A DNA stretch of 64,000 nucleotides from Mycolicibacterium pulveris (GCF_010725725.1 NZ_AP022599.1:4650001-4714000), one strand, 5' to 3'; shown: positions 51,088 to 59,958, counted from the first letter of the stretch. Notes: generated by a model not told the origin, from the sequence alone. A program made the numbers and translations.

Positions 51088-52800
51088 TCACACGTACGAG
51101 TTCAACCCGCTTCGCCGACTGATCGCGAACGCGGACACATCGGTAACACCTGACGGCGGCACTTGCCCATTGGTTCTGGTCATGCGCAGCGCGTTGGACA
51201 GCAGGGCGCGGAGGTGCGAGCGGGCCTCAGCGCTGTCCGCGACGACCCGAAACGGTACGTGTGACCAAATGTCGCGGTGGACGAATGGTTCTGTCGACGA
51301 TCTGATGGCAAGACCCACGACGCCGACGCCGCTCCAGCAGGCCTCCCGGATGGCCTGCCGGGTATCGGCTCGGGCGTACCTGCCTTCATAGTCGTCGTCG
51401 AAGGGCAATCCATCCCCGATGACGATCAACGCCATATTTTTCGCCGGCGCGTTTCGCAGCAGAAGGTGGGTGGCGTGGCGCAGCGCCGCGCCAAGCCGAG
51501 TGAAGCCGCGGGGTTCAATGCTCAAGAGCCGCTGCGTTGCAACTTCGTCGAAGGACTCGGAGAAAGTCTTGATTCGCAGGAACCTGACGTTTCGTCTGCC
51601 CAACGAGTAAAAGCCGTAGGCCGCAACGGAGCTTCCGAGGTAGTCGAAGCTGGCAACGAGTTGACCCGCGAGCAGTCGTTCTCTCGCGAAGACCCGATCA
51701 CCCTCCACCGCTTCGTTTGTCGAGCCGCTGGCATCGAGTAGGACGAGAATCGAAAGGTCCCGAACGGTTGCGATGCTCTGTTCGTAGACCAACGGATCGG
51801 ATCGGTCGCCTCGGGATCGGTCGACGACATGATCAACGAGGCCGGCGATATCGAGCGTATCGCCGTCGCGCTGGCGGCGGTGCCGGTGCGGCTCGAGACC
51901 GACCCGCGCCACGGCACGGCCGAATACAGGAGCGGGCGGTCCGGCCGGTATCTGGACCGCGATCTGCGGATCGTGCTCGGAGACGAGGGACCATCTCTCC
52001 CGGTAGCTCCGGCGATCCTCGGCCCACTCGGGGTATTCGTATCCAGCGACTGGAGCGGGCGCGACCAGGCGGGAAGCCGTCTTCAGTGATAGCGCGGGTT
52101 TAGTCCGCTCGGAGCGCCTCGGGCGGAGCCCGCGCAGATCGACTTGGTTCGTTGCAATCCCCGCATGATCGGCTACCGAAGTGCCCGATGAATTTGCGTG
52201 GGAACGGGTCAATCGGGCTGCCTCGGCTTCGTCCTGCCCAGCGGCCTCCGCTGGCGAAGGCTCACCCGGCCGTCTGCCATCGCCGTCGTCGGCCATGCCG
52301 ATCAATCCTCGTAGCGATGCGTGGAATGGCCTCGCTCTCACGGTTCCTGCCCACAAAGGCAGGCTGGGCAGATCGACGCGGCCGAAGGCCCAATCGAGTG
52401 ACTCCGCAGGGCTTGAACTGAGCGGAACGGTGCCGTGCTGACGAATTCGTCGAACGGTCATCGGGGGGAGCAGGGGATCGTTTGCCGCGAGTCGAGCGAG
52501 CTCGAGCATCAGGTACCGCTCGATCTTGCGCCGTCGGCCGGCGATGCGGCGAAGGATACCGCGGCTCAGCGACCCCGCGGCGTGAAGTGCGGCCTGCGTA
52601 GCGACCGCATCGCGCATGTCGTGCGGGGCCGTCAACGTACGGTCGAGAAAAACGGTCCTACCGTCGGTGTACGTCGTGCCTGCCCGGGCCACCTCCATGC
52701 GGTGACCCGCGATGGCCGAGGCGAGCACCGAGAATCGATCGTGGAAGCCCTCTGCCGCATCCGGACCGCCGGGTAGGTGACCAGACAGGTTGCGCCCCAC
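51088..52800 (-). CDS. VWA-domain protein (NorD/CbbO-like partner of the MoxR ATPase)
   Basis: 570 residues from GTG 52800, 7 nt after AGGAGG. The N-terminal 120 residues are helical (RDAVATQAALHAAGSLSRGIL, RKIERYLMLELARLAAN). A middle, acidic and probably disordered part follows (GDGRRPGEPSPAEAAGQDEA). The C-terminal 200 residues are a von Willebrand A domain with a complete MIDAS: ILVLLDASGSTNEA (DxSxS), GFTRLGAAL (Thr) and LIVIGDGLPFDD (Asp). This is the NorD/CbbO architecture, in which the VWA binds the client and the ATPase ring. The promoter lies in the 187-bp gap divergent to the P450. Confidence 0.85.
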   Translation of the reverse strand: MGRNLSGHLPGGPDAAEGFHDRFSVLASAIAGHRMEVARAGTTYTDGRTVFLDRTLTAPHDMRDAVATQAALHAAGSLSRGILRRIAGRRRKIERYLMLELARLAANDPLLPPMTVRRIRQHGTVPLSSSPAESLDWAFGRVDLPSLPLWAGTVRARPFHASLRGLIGMADDGDGRRPGEPSPAEAAGQDEAEAARLTRSHANSSGTSVADHAGIATNQVDLRGLRPRRSERTKPALSLKTASRLVAPAPVAGYEYPEWAEDRRSYRERWSLVSEHDPQIAVQIPAGPPAPVFGRAVARVGLEPHRHRRQRDGDTLDIAGLVDHVVDRSRGDRSDPLVYEQSIATVRDLSILVLLDASGSTNEAVEGDRVFARERLLAGQLVASFDYLGSSVAAYGFYSLGRRNVRFLRIKTFSESFDEVATQRLLSIEPRGFTRLGAALRHATHLLLRNAPAKNMALIVIGDGLPFDDDYEGRYARADTRQAIREACWSGVGVVGLAIRSSTEPFVHRDIWSHVPFRVVADSAEARSHLRALLSNALRMTRTNGQVPPSGVTDVSAFAISRRSGLNSYV

Positions 52801-52852
52801 CGCCTTACCTCCTGCCGGACGTCGTCGTCCGGTGGTGCCTGCCCACCTAGGC

Positions 52853-52869
52853 TATCGTAACGGACGTTC
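52853..52869 (-). promoter_or_regulatory. Promoter element of the VWA-MoxR operon
   Basis: On the minus strand this reads GAACGTCCGTTACGATA, nearly the same as 45841-45858 before the FadE operon, including the TACGAT -10-like hexamer. It lies 53-69 bp before GTG 52800. The shared sequence suggests common control of the two operons. Confidence 0.5.
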
Positions 52870-52938
52870 TATTATTAGTCGAGGGTGTTGCGGCATTCGC
52901 GGTCGAGACGCGAGCTATTGACAGCATGGTTCCGGCCT

Positions 52939-52950
52939 GGTTACCGTACT
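52939..52950. promoter_or_regulatory. Imperfect GTTACNGTAAC-like site before the P450 gene
   Basis: GGTTACCGTACT matches the motif at 20237, 23624 and 35013 except near its right end (GTACT for GTAAC). It is 38-49 bp before GTG 52988. It is a weaker candidate member of the same operator set. Confidence 0.4.
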
Positions 52951-52987
52951 AAAGATTACGTAAATCCCGGCGGATGAGAGGTTTACC

Positions 52988-54181
52988 GTGGGAACCGCAC
53001 TCGCGCAAGTTGAGTTGTTGTCAGACGACTTTCAGCACGACCCGATTCCAACGCTGACCTACCACCGTGAACACCAGCCGGTGTTCCAAGCCGCTGAGAT
53101 ACCGGCATATGTTCTCACCCGCTTCGAGGACGTCCTGGCGATGCGTAATCAAGAGATCTACAGCATGGCCATCCTCAAGGCCATGCGGGGAGAGATCGAC
53201 GGTCCGACCATGATCCAGATGGACAAGGAGGAACATGCGCGCAATCGCGGGCTGATCAGCGTCGCGTTCCGTGCGAAAGTGATCAATCAGTTCGCTGAGA
53301 CCGAGATCATTCCCATCGTCGAGGATTTGCTCGCGGGCCTGGCCGGCCGACGACAGGTCGATCTCAACGAGGTGTTCTGTGAAAAGGTGCCGTTCCGCAG
53401 TATCGCTCGACTGCTCGGCCTGCAGACCGACAGTGAAGGTGCGCTGTCGGAGCTGTACCGCGACCAGATCGCGTTCAACCCGCTGCAGTCCGGTGAAGAG
53501 GAGTGGAACAGATCTATTCGCGCCCGGGATGGTCTGACGGAACTGTTGTCGCCGGCGGTCGAACGGACGCGCAAAGATCCGCGCGACAGTTTTCTCGCGA
53601 CGATACTGAGATCCGAGACCAAGGGCGGTGACAAGCTCTCCGAAGAGGAGCTGTTCGGGTTTCTGCGCTTCCTCCTGCCTGCCGGTCTCGAGACGACCAT
53701 GAGCGCACTGAGCAACGCCATCTACCATTTCTTGTCACGGCCAGAGGTTCTCGAGCTGTTGCGCAACGATCCTGCCGCATTGAATCCGGCCATAGAGGAA
53801 TCTCTGCGGTGGCACGCTCCCATCAGCTATGTCACTCGGATGACGGTCCAGGACACGACCGTGGCGGGTGTCGACATTCCCGCGATGTCAGTGGTGCTTG
53901 GATCACTCAACGCGGCCAACCGCGACCCTGACGTCTTCACCGACCCCGACGTGTTCGATCCACGGCGGAGTCCCAACAAACACATCGCGTTCGGGGTTGG
54001 CGTTCATACCTGCATCGGTGCGCCGTTGGCACGCGCCACATTGCGTATTGCGATCCCCAGGTTGCTCGAGCGGTTTCCCGAGATGACGATATCGGCGGGA
54101 TTCGAGCCGAGGTTCTCTGGCGCGTTCGACAACCGGTTGACTCGGCTCGACGTCGACCTAGGACCGGTACGGACCGCCTGA
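52988..54181 (+). CDS. Cytochrome P450
   Basis: 397 residues from GTG 52988 with AGAGG upstream. I-helix LLPAGLETTMSALSNAIYHF (AGxET/T-type oxygen-activation site), ExxR in NPAIEESLRWHAP, and the heme loop HIAFGVGVHTCIGAPLARA (FGxGxHxCxG) with the Cys ligand. It is a soluble class I bacterial P450 needing ferredoxin and reductase, neither of which is encoded next to it. It starts a run with EchA and FadE and would hydroxylate the imported substrate or a CoA ester. Confidence 0.93.
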   Translation: MGTALAQVELLSDDFQHDPIPTLTYHREHQPVFQAAEIPAYVLTRFEDVLAMRNQEIYSMAILKAMRGEIDGPTMIQMDKEEHARNRGLISVAFRAKVINQFAETEIIPIVEDLLAGLAGRRQVDLNEVFCEKVPFRSIARLLGLQTDSEGALSELYRDQIAFNPLQSGEEEWNRSIRARDGLTELLSPAVERTRKDPRDSFLATILRSETKGGDKLSEEELFGFLRFLLPAGLETTMSALSNAIYHFLSRPEVLELLRNDPAALNPAIEESLRWHAPISYVTRMTVQDTTVAGVDIPAMSVVLGSLNAANRDPDVFTDPDVFDPRRSPNKHIAFGVGVHTCIGAPLARATLRIAIPRLLERFPEMTISAGFEPRFSGAFDNRLTRLDVDLGPVRTA

Positions 54182-54222
54182 GTCGGCAGGCGCGTGGTGA
54201 GCGAGCCTGAACGGAGGCAGCA

Positions 54223-55056
54223 ATGTCACAGCCGAACTACGAGGCCATCAAATACCACGTCTCATCGCCGGTCGCATACATCACGCTGGCCCGCCCCGAT
54301 ACGCTCAACCTGATCGGGGAAACGGTCTTCGACGAGTTGACCGACGCCTTCATACGTGCTCGATTCGAGCCGGGTGTCAGTGTCGTTGTGCTGCAGAGCA
54401 CGGGGAAGATGTTCAGCGCTGGCGGCGATCTCAATCAGTCCGTGACGACATTGGCCCGCAACGGTCCTTCAGCAGAGTTGCGGACTGAAATGTTCAAACA
54501 CGTCTACGCCGACTACCCGATCTTCCACGCGATCGAGACGTGCCCGCACACGGTGGTGGCGGCTATGAACGGGCCGGCGATGGGAGCGGCGGTGACCATC
54601 ATCATGATGTGCGATCTGGTCGTGGCCGCGGAAACTGCGACCGTGACGTTTGCGCCTGGCCGGTGGGGCATTGCCGACGCACCCAGCGCGGCACGCCTTT
54701 CGCAGAAGGTGGGCGTCGGCACCGCGAAAGATCTTTTGTTCACGGCACGGACCATCTCTGCTGAGACTGCCCTCGAGTACGGTCTGGTTCAACGGGTTGC
54801 ACAGAAGGACGAGCTGGCAGACGCGGTCGAGGAGCTCATCGACCAGCTCCTGACGACGCCACCGAGCGTGCGCGCCGCACTGAAGGCGGTTTTCTACGAG
54901 CAGCAGCCGCCCATCAGAACGGATGCGCACTATCGAAGCGCGATCAGTACAGAATTCCTTACAGGCCTTGAAGCGTTTTCATCGGGTAACCCGCCTCCGT
55001 GGACTGTGCGAACAGATGATGCGCGATCACCGGATTTGGCGCGGGAGCAACACTGA
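54223..55056 (+). CDS. Enoyl-CoA hydratase/isomerase family protein (EchA)
   Basis: 277 residues from ATG 54223 with GGAGG upstream. Crotonase fold: MFSAGGDLNQSV oxyanion loop, AAMNGPAMGAAVTIIMMCDLVVAAE second oxyanion loop, then TFAPGRWGIADAPSAARLSQ where hydratases have PE...G..PG.GG. The catalytic glutamates are not evident, so it may be an isomerase, a hydrolase or a retro-aldol type. It lies between the P450 and the FadE with no gap to the latter. Confidence 0.82.
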   Translation: MSQPNYEAIKYHVSSPVAYITLARPDTLNLIGETVFDELTDAFIRARFEPGVSVVVLQSTGKMFSAGGDLNQSVTTLARNGPSAELRTEMFKHVYADYPIFHAIETCPHTVVAAMNGPAMGAAVTIIMMCDLVVAAETATVTFAPGRWGIADAPSAARLSQKVGVGTAKDLLFTARTISAETALEYGLVQRVAQKDELADAVEELIDQLLTTPPSVRAALKAVFYEQQPPIRTDAHYRSAISTEFLTGLEAFSSGNPPPWTVRTDDARSPDLAREQH

Positions 55057-56187
55057 ATGCTCCTCACCCAGGAACAGGAGGAGTTGCGTGCCTACGTCCG
55101 GTCGTTTCTGGCCCAGCACAGCCCCACCTCTGAGATTTACCGGATCTACGAGAGGCCAGGTGAATTCGATTCAGTGCTGTGGCGCCGCATGGCGACGGAA
55201 CTCGGCTTGCAGGGTATCGGCTGCATTGAATCGATGGGTGGCTGCGGTGGCTCCTGGGTTGAATTAGGAATCGTATTCGAAGAATTGGGCCGGGCACTGA
55301 CACCGTGTCCGTACTTCGCCGCAACAGCCTTGGCGATTCCGACCCTGGTGATGTCCGACGATCAGCGGGCCGCCGAAACCTGGCTCCCACAAATCATTGC
55401 CGGGCAATGCGTTGCGACGGTGGCAATTCCTGATGTGGTTTCGGGGCTCACCGATACCCCTGTGCACGCACGAGCAGACGGTGGTGAGTTCCTGCTGTGC
55501 GGCCGGGCGCCGGTCGTCGTGGAGGGTGGTGGCGCCCAATTGGCCATCGTGCCCGCCGAGTGTGTTGATGGTGTAGGCAACGCCGAGCTGTTCGTCGTCA
55601 CGGGCAATGCGCACGGTGTCGCGCGTACCCAGCTCACCGGAGTGGACGGGACATTACGCTTTGCCGCTCTGGAGTTCGCGCACACTCCTGCGACGAAACT
55701 GTGCACCTCGGAGAATGCGTACGCTGTCATCGACCGGGTGACCGATCTGGCATACGTCGCAGTGGCGGCGATAGCGGTGGGCGGGGCGCGGGCCTGTCTC
55801 GATGCGGTGGTCGACTACGCCAAGGTCCGGACGCAGTTTCATCGGCAGATCGGGGGATTTCAGGCCGTCAAACATCGGTTGGCCGATCTCGCGGTGGCAG
55901 TCGAATCGGCCGCGGGGCTCGCGCAGCGAGCGGCACGACTTGCTGCGAATGAGGACGAGTCCCTTCCACTGGTGGCATCGCTGGCGAAGGCTCACTGCTG
56001 TGAAATCTACGTGCGTGCCGCCGCGGAGAATATTCAGCTTCACGGCGGCATCGGCTTCACCTGGGAACACACCGCGCACCTGCACTACCGGCGTGCAGTC
56101 GTGCTGCAGGACATGATGCGGTCGAACAGTTTTCACACCGAGCGTGCTGCCGAGCTGCTGGGAATGCCCGAATCGTGGTCGAACTGA
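55057..56187 (+). CDS. Acyl-CoA dehydrogenase-like protein (FadE, possible beta subunit)
   Basis: 376 residues from ATG 55057, directly after the previous stop. TQEQEELRAYVRSFLAQHSP, EELGRALTPCPYFAATALAI, ACLDAVVDYAKVRTQFHRQI then GGFQAVKHRLADLAVAV, and ENIQLHGGIGFTWEHTAHLHYRRA. The middle FAD-binding pattern is weaker than usual (no clear YSEPxAGSD). This type often is the non-catalytic half of an alpha2-beta2 dehydrogenase acting on steroid-like acyl-CoAs. A likely partner is the FadE at 45864. Confidence 0.83.
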   Translation: MLLTQEQEELRAYVRSFLAQHSPTSEIYRIYERPGEFDSVLWRRMATELGLQGIGCIESMGGCGGSWVELGIVFEELGRALTPCPYFAATALAIPTLVMSDDQRAAETWLPQIIAGQCVATVAIPDVVSGLTDTPVHARADGGEFLLCGRAPVVVEGGGAQLAIVPAECVDGVGNAELFVVTGNAHGVARTQLTGVDGTLRFAALEFAHTPATKLCTSENAYAVIDRVTDLAYVAVAAIAVGGARACLDAVVDYAKVRTQFHRQIGGFQAVKHRLADLAVAVESAAGLAQRAARLAANEDESLPLVASLAKAHCCEIYVRAAAENIQLHGGIGFTWEHTAHLHYRRAVVLQDMMRSNSFHTERAAELLGMPESWSN

Positions 56188-56196
56188 ACCTGCCGA

Positions 56197-57246
56197 TCAA
56201 ACTGATACCGAGAGCGAGTCCAGATCGTCGATTGCGATCGCGAACCGGCCGCCCATTGTTCGGGAGAACTCCTCGGATTGCATTTCCGGAGTGCACAACA
56301 GGCCGAGAAGTCCCCAAACCGCATGCCGACGGTACTCGGTCCATGCGCTGTCAAACGCAGGTGCTTCGACGCCGCGCTGGGCAAGGGCTTCGAGGTAACC
56401 GCTCAACAGGTCACGTTCGGTCTCGCGACGAGTTTCCGGCTGAAGTGAGCACACGATGAAGTAGGCCACATCGGCAGCCCATGTGCTCGCAGAGGCCGCC
56501 TGCCAATCGAGAAAGCGCGGCGACCCGTCGGGTGTGAAGTACATGTTGCCGAGGTGCACGTCACCGTGGATGAGACAGCGTGGACCGTCTGTCGGGCGTA
56601 GGGTGCCAATGATCGCATCCCGCACCTGTTCCCGGTTGTGCACGACTTTGGGTAGGCCCTCGAAGCGTCCGAGTTCGAGGCATCGTTCCCAGTTTTCGGT
56701 GCCGGTGAGCATCTCTGCGACCGGCTGGCGCGGTTGCTCAACCAACGCAGCCATCGCCCTTTCCTCGGTGTTGGCCCAGTAGGCGGCGTGAACTGCGGCG
56801 AGTAGCGCCAAGGCTTCTCCGGCCACCCCCGGTGTCAGGGTGGCTTCTATTCGACCGAACTGATTGGCCGTCGCAGTGAGGTCCTCGAGAAGCAGCAGCG
56901 CCTGACCGGTATCGGGATTGCTGCCGGCGAAATAGCAACTCGGTAGGGGAATTCCAGCTGTCGGAGCGAGATCACGGTAGAACGTCACCTCGTTGCGGTA
57001 CAGGTCGGCGAGCAGACTCCGCAGCGGATTGAAACCTGCCTTCACGATCATCGAGGAGGGGAGACCCTGGACGTGAGAATCGTATGTCACGGCGAGGCGA
57101 ACCTTGGTTGCGCTGCCAGGCATCAAGTCGACCACGTCGACGGAGAGGACGTCCACGTCCGGGTACCGGAACCTCAGCGCTGCCGTCAACCACTCAGCGT
57201 TGATATCGGTGACTTCGAGTGGCAGGCGTAATGTGTCTTCGGACAT
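56197..57246 (-). CDS. Aminoglycoside phosphotransferase (APH)-family kinase-like protein
   Basis: 349 residues from ATG 57246 with GAAGGA upstream; the longer frame upstream lacks a site. PMIV-like SSMIVKAGFN lysine region, LLLLEDLTATANQFG hinge, catalytic loop CLIHGDVHLGNMYFTPDG (HGDxHxxN) and SPRFLDWQAASASTWAADVAYF (metal-binding D). It is of the ecdysteroid-kinase/APH type that phosphorylates small hydroxylated molecules; many sit in mycobacterial catabolic clusters with unknown substrates. It is downstream of the amidohydrolase operon on the same strand and 9 bp from the convergent FadE gene. Confidence 0.85.
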   Translation of the reverse strand: MSEDTLRLPLEVTDINAEWLTAALRFRYPDVDVLSVDVVDLMPGSATKVRLAVTYDSHVQGLPSSMIVKAGFNPLRSLLADLYRNEVTFYRDLAPTAGIPLPSCYFAGSNPDTGQALLLLEDLTATANQFGRIEATLTPGVAGEALALLAAVHAAYWANTEERAMAALVEQPRQPVAEMLTGTENWERCLELGRFEGLPKVVHNREQVRDAIIGTLRPTDGPRCLIHGDVHLGNMYFTPDGSPRFLDWQAASASTWAADVAYFIVCSLQPETRRETERDLLSGYLEALAQRGVEAPAFDSAWTEYRRHAVWGLLGLLCTPEMQSEEFSRTMGGRFAIAIDDLDSLSVSV

Positions 57247-57292
57247 CGCACGAATCCTTCGGTTCACAAAGACAACCCAGTACTGGTCGTTG

Positions 57293-58480
57293 TCACGTCG
57301 GAATATTATCGCGGTTGAAGGCGCGCGCAGCGTTATCCCATGCGATCGCCCGTTGCTGCTGAGGTGCGAGTGCACTGATGTTCTTACGAAAGTCCTCACC
57401 ACCGCCGGGGAAACTGCAGTCGGCGTGGGGGTAGTCCAGCGCCCAGACCATTGAACTTCCGAGATGCTCGGCGGCGTACATCAGAGTCTTTTCGTCACCT
57501 TCGAAGACGACAAACCCTTGTCGGGCAAAGTACTCCGAGGGCAACAGCTTCAGAGGCTCCATGTCGAATCCGTAGCGAAGCGCTTCGCCGCCTTTGGCGT
57601 ACTCATCCATGCGTTCGAGAGCGGTGACCATCCAGCCGCCATGGCTTTCGGTCAGCATGATCTTCAGGGTGGGAATCCGGTCGAGCACACCCTCAAAGAC
57701 CAGTTGTGCCCATGCGGTCCAACCTTCGACAGGAAAGCCCAGTATCAAATAGTAGAAGGTCGCATGCCAATACGGCCGAAACTGTTTGTAGTGCTTGACC
57801 ACCGGTCCGAGAGCACCCTCTTCGGTGGCACAGCTGTGAAAGACCAGAGCCAAGCCCCGCTCGGCGATCTCGATGTAGACATCGTCGAATGCGCGGTCGC
57901 CAGGAAAGCCGCTGGGGTATGCGGGAGCGGGTTGCATGATGACTCCTACGAAGCAGAAGCGCTCGCCGACCCGCTGCAACTCGGCCTTTGCCAACGACAA
58001 ATCCTGCCAGGGCAAGACCATGTTGGCCGACACTCTGCCTTCGCAGCCATCGCAATGGTCGGTCACCCAGTCGTTATATGCCCGGCACATCGCGGCGGCA
58101 AGGTTCGGGTCGGATACCAGGCCCAGACGAAGGCCGGGCGACGACGGGTTGATCACCTGGTGCGTGATGCCGGCCAGCTCCATGTCGGCCAACCTCTGTT
58201 TCGGGTCCCAGCCGCCCGAGTTGGCGTCCACGTAGCGCACACCCGCTGCGAGCCGATCGCCGGAGACGCCTGCGGCGTTGGTGTAGGCCGCATTCTCCAG
58301 CAGAATCGCGCCGCGCTCGTAGAGCAGGGTCGCTGGGCGACCGTCGGGAAGCACGGTGTCCACGAACGAGAAGGGCGATGCACCTCGAAACTCACGTGGC
58401 ATGTAGTCGCCACTCCATAGATCGACGGGCTCTGCGACGTGGCTGTCGGCGTCATACAACCGTACGGTGTCATCAGACAT
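57293..58480 (-). CDS. Amidohydrolase-2 family protein with altered metal motif
   Basis: 395 residues. PF04909 pattern: RLYDADSHVAEPVDLWSGDY at the start, QVINPSSPGL, AERGLALVFHSCATEEG for the barrel histidine, and WALDYPHADCSFPGG for the late Asp. The first HxH motif is HVA, so one metal ligand is missing. It may be a decarboxylase-like or single-metal enzyme. Its start overlaps the DUF59 gene by 8 bp, and that gene overlaps the other amidohydrolase by 4 bp, giving a tight three-gene operon. Confidence 0.83.
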   Translation of the reverse strand: MSDDTVRLYDADSHVAEPVDLWSGDYMPREFRGASPFSFVDTVLPDGRPATLLYERGAILLENAAYTNAAGVSGDRLAAGVRYVDANSGGWDPKQRLADMELAGITHQVINPSSPGLRLGLVSDPNLAAAMCRAYNDWVTDHCDGCEGRVSANMVLPWQDLSLAKAELQRVGERFCFVGVIMQPAPAYPSGFPGDRAFDDVYIEIAERGLALVFHSCATEEGALGPVVKHYKQFRPYWHATFYYLILGFPVEGWTAWAQLVFEGVLDRIPTLKIMLTESHGGWMVTALERMDEYAKGGEALRYGFDMEPLKLLPSEYFARQGFVVFEGDEKTLMYAAEHLGSSMVWALDYPHADCSFPGGGEDFRKNISALAPQQQRAIAWDNAARAFNRDNIPT

Positions 58481-58748
58481 GTTCGTCCCCTTCGAAAGTC
58501 GGCCATAGCAGATCGATGGCGAAACGCACCTCGGCGTTGGCGCCGAGGTGCCGCTTGACCTGTCTGATGAACCAGATGCGATACATGCAGGACGGTTCTG
58601 TCAGGCGCAGAGTGACTTCGGGATGACCGTCATGGGTGCGGATATCCTCGACGAGGCCCATCGAGACGATATCGATCGGACGGCCCGCGGCAATCGAACA
58701 GGGATCTGCGATGCGGGACAACGCATCCCGGATCGCGCTCTCGGTCAT
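58473..58748 (-). CDS. DUF59/MIP18-type Fe-S assembly-like protein
   Basis: 91 residues from ATG 58748. ALSRIADPCSIAAGRPIDIV then SMGLVEDIRTHDG and VTLRLTEPSCMYRIW match the DUF59 (PaaD/SufT/MIP18) fold, including the conserved cysteine in LTEPSC. In other systems such proteins help build Fe-S clusters or metal sites. Being squeezed between two amidohydrolase genes with overlaps at both ends, it is probably specific for one of them or for an Fe-S protein of this pathway. Confidence 0.8.
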   Translation of the reverse strand: MTESAIRDALSRIADPCSIAAGRPIDIVSMGLVEDIRTHDGHPEVTLRLTEPSCMYRIWFIRQVKRHLGANAEVRFAIDLLWPTFEGDEHV

Positions 58749-59851
58749 TGGGGCACGCTCCCGACAGCCGCGACATCCGGCTGGGGGAGACGTGACCACG
58801 GGGCGTTTCGGCCATGTTCCGCGCGCCAGCGACTGACGTGATCGTCGGCAAGGTGGCTGAATACCGCTGCGTCGGTGAGGCCATAGAGTCGCAGAGCGTT
58901 GCCGCCGAGTATCGCCTCTTTGACCGCATGGTCGACGGGTGGAAAGCCTTCCTCTTCGACAAGATCCTGGGGCATTTCGAAGGCGCGGAACGCCTCGATG
59001 ACGGGTTGCGGATGTGTCAGCATGCAGCCGGTGGCATGCAGGATGCGGTCGGGTCCTGCGGCGGCAAGCAACGCGCCGAGGATCCGTGCAAAACGCCGTG
59101 GGTATCGGACGACGAGGTTCATCGAAATCTCGAGCGTCGCATAAACGTTGGGATGTCTGGCCAGAAGGAATGCGGTCTCCTCGAGGAAGGCGAACCCGGC
59201 GTGTACCACCTCGAATGTCAGGTCAGGGAACGCGACCGCCGGTGCGTCAACGTCGTTGATATTGAGGTACGGATCGACCGACTCCCGCCGAAAAGGCACC
59301 GACTTGTGTATCGCGATGTGGCGCACGCCGAGTTCACGGGCGTGCTCGAGCAACGGATACATCCGGTGCACATCGTTGAGCAGCACACCTTCCGCGACGC
59401 CGTCGGGCCCGTACGTGCCGGTCACGGGGTAGAACTTGAAACCTGTGATCTCGTAGTCGTCAACGACGCGGTCCATATGCTCTAGTGCACGCGCGCCGGC
59501 GGTGGCGTCGACACCCGCGTACAGCAAGACGCGCCCGGGATAGAGTTCGGCCAGCCGCGCGCCGACCGCCAGCGGGCTTCCACCGTCTTTGAAGACAGGG
59601 GTAAGCGCGGTGTCGTGATACACGGCGATATCGGTATCACTTTGCAGAAACAAAGTGGCCCCGAGCGATTCGGCGTCCCAGGTACTCACGAATGCCTGGG
59701 GCGGACAGGCAGCCGCAGGATCCGACCAGGCCTGGTGCATGCCCAGCAGCGCGGTGCGGAACGCCGCGAATTCGTCGGCCGTTGCGGCCGGTGCCCGGTT
59801 CCCGGGTGCGAGGTTGTAGGCGTGCGCCACCGCGTCGACCACGAGGCTCAT
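58745..59851 (-). CDS. Amidohydrolase-2 family protein, divergent
   Basis: 368 residues from ATG 59851. MSLVVDAVAHAYNLAPGNRA has AHAY where the HxH motif is expected. Then LLYAGVDATAGARALEHMDR, IHKSVPFRRES, FEVVHAGFAFLEETAFLLARHP and ILGGNALRLYGLT, a typical amidohydrolase-2 ending. Metal ligands are reduced, as in its operon partner. It is the first gene of a leftward operon; palindromes at 59959 and 60184 lie upstream. Confidence 0.78.
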   Translation of the reverse strand: MSLVVDAVAHAYNLAPGNRAPAATADEFAAFRTALLGMHQAWSDPAAACPPQAFVSTWDAESLGATLFLQSDTDIAVYHDTALTPVFKDGGSPLAVGARLAELYPGRVLLYAGVDATAGARALEHMDRVVDDYEITGFKFYPVTGTYGPDGVAEGVLLNDVHRMYPLLEHARELGVRHIAIHKSVPFRRESVDPYLNINDVDAPAVAFPDLTFEVVHAGFAFLEETAFLLARHPNVYATLEISMNLVVRYPRRFARILGALLAAAGPDRILHATGCMLTHPQPVIEAFRAFEMPQDLVEEEGFPPVDHAVKEAILGGNALRLYGLTDAAVFSHLADDHVSRWRAEHGRNAPWSRLPQPDVAAVGSVPQ

Positions 59852-59958
59852 GGTCGAAGTATGCGAAGGAGAAGCTGTCTACCGAGGGTGATTGCGTCGG
59901 CGGGTGTACAGATGTCCACATCGTGGCGCTCGTCGGAGTTCCCCGCCCCAAGGACCCG

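Noticed and set aside
13030..59851. Cholesterol (KstR) regulon assignment
   Set aside because: No KstR-type (TnnAACnnGTTnnA) or KstR2-type site was noticed in the promoters read, and ring-degradation genes are missing.
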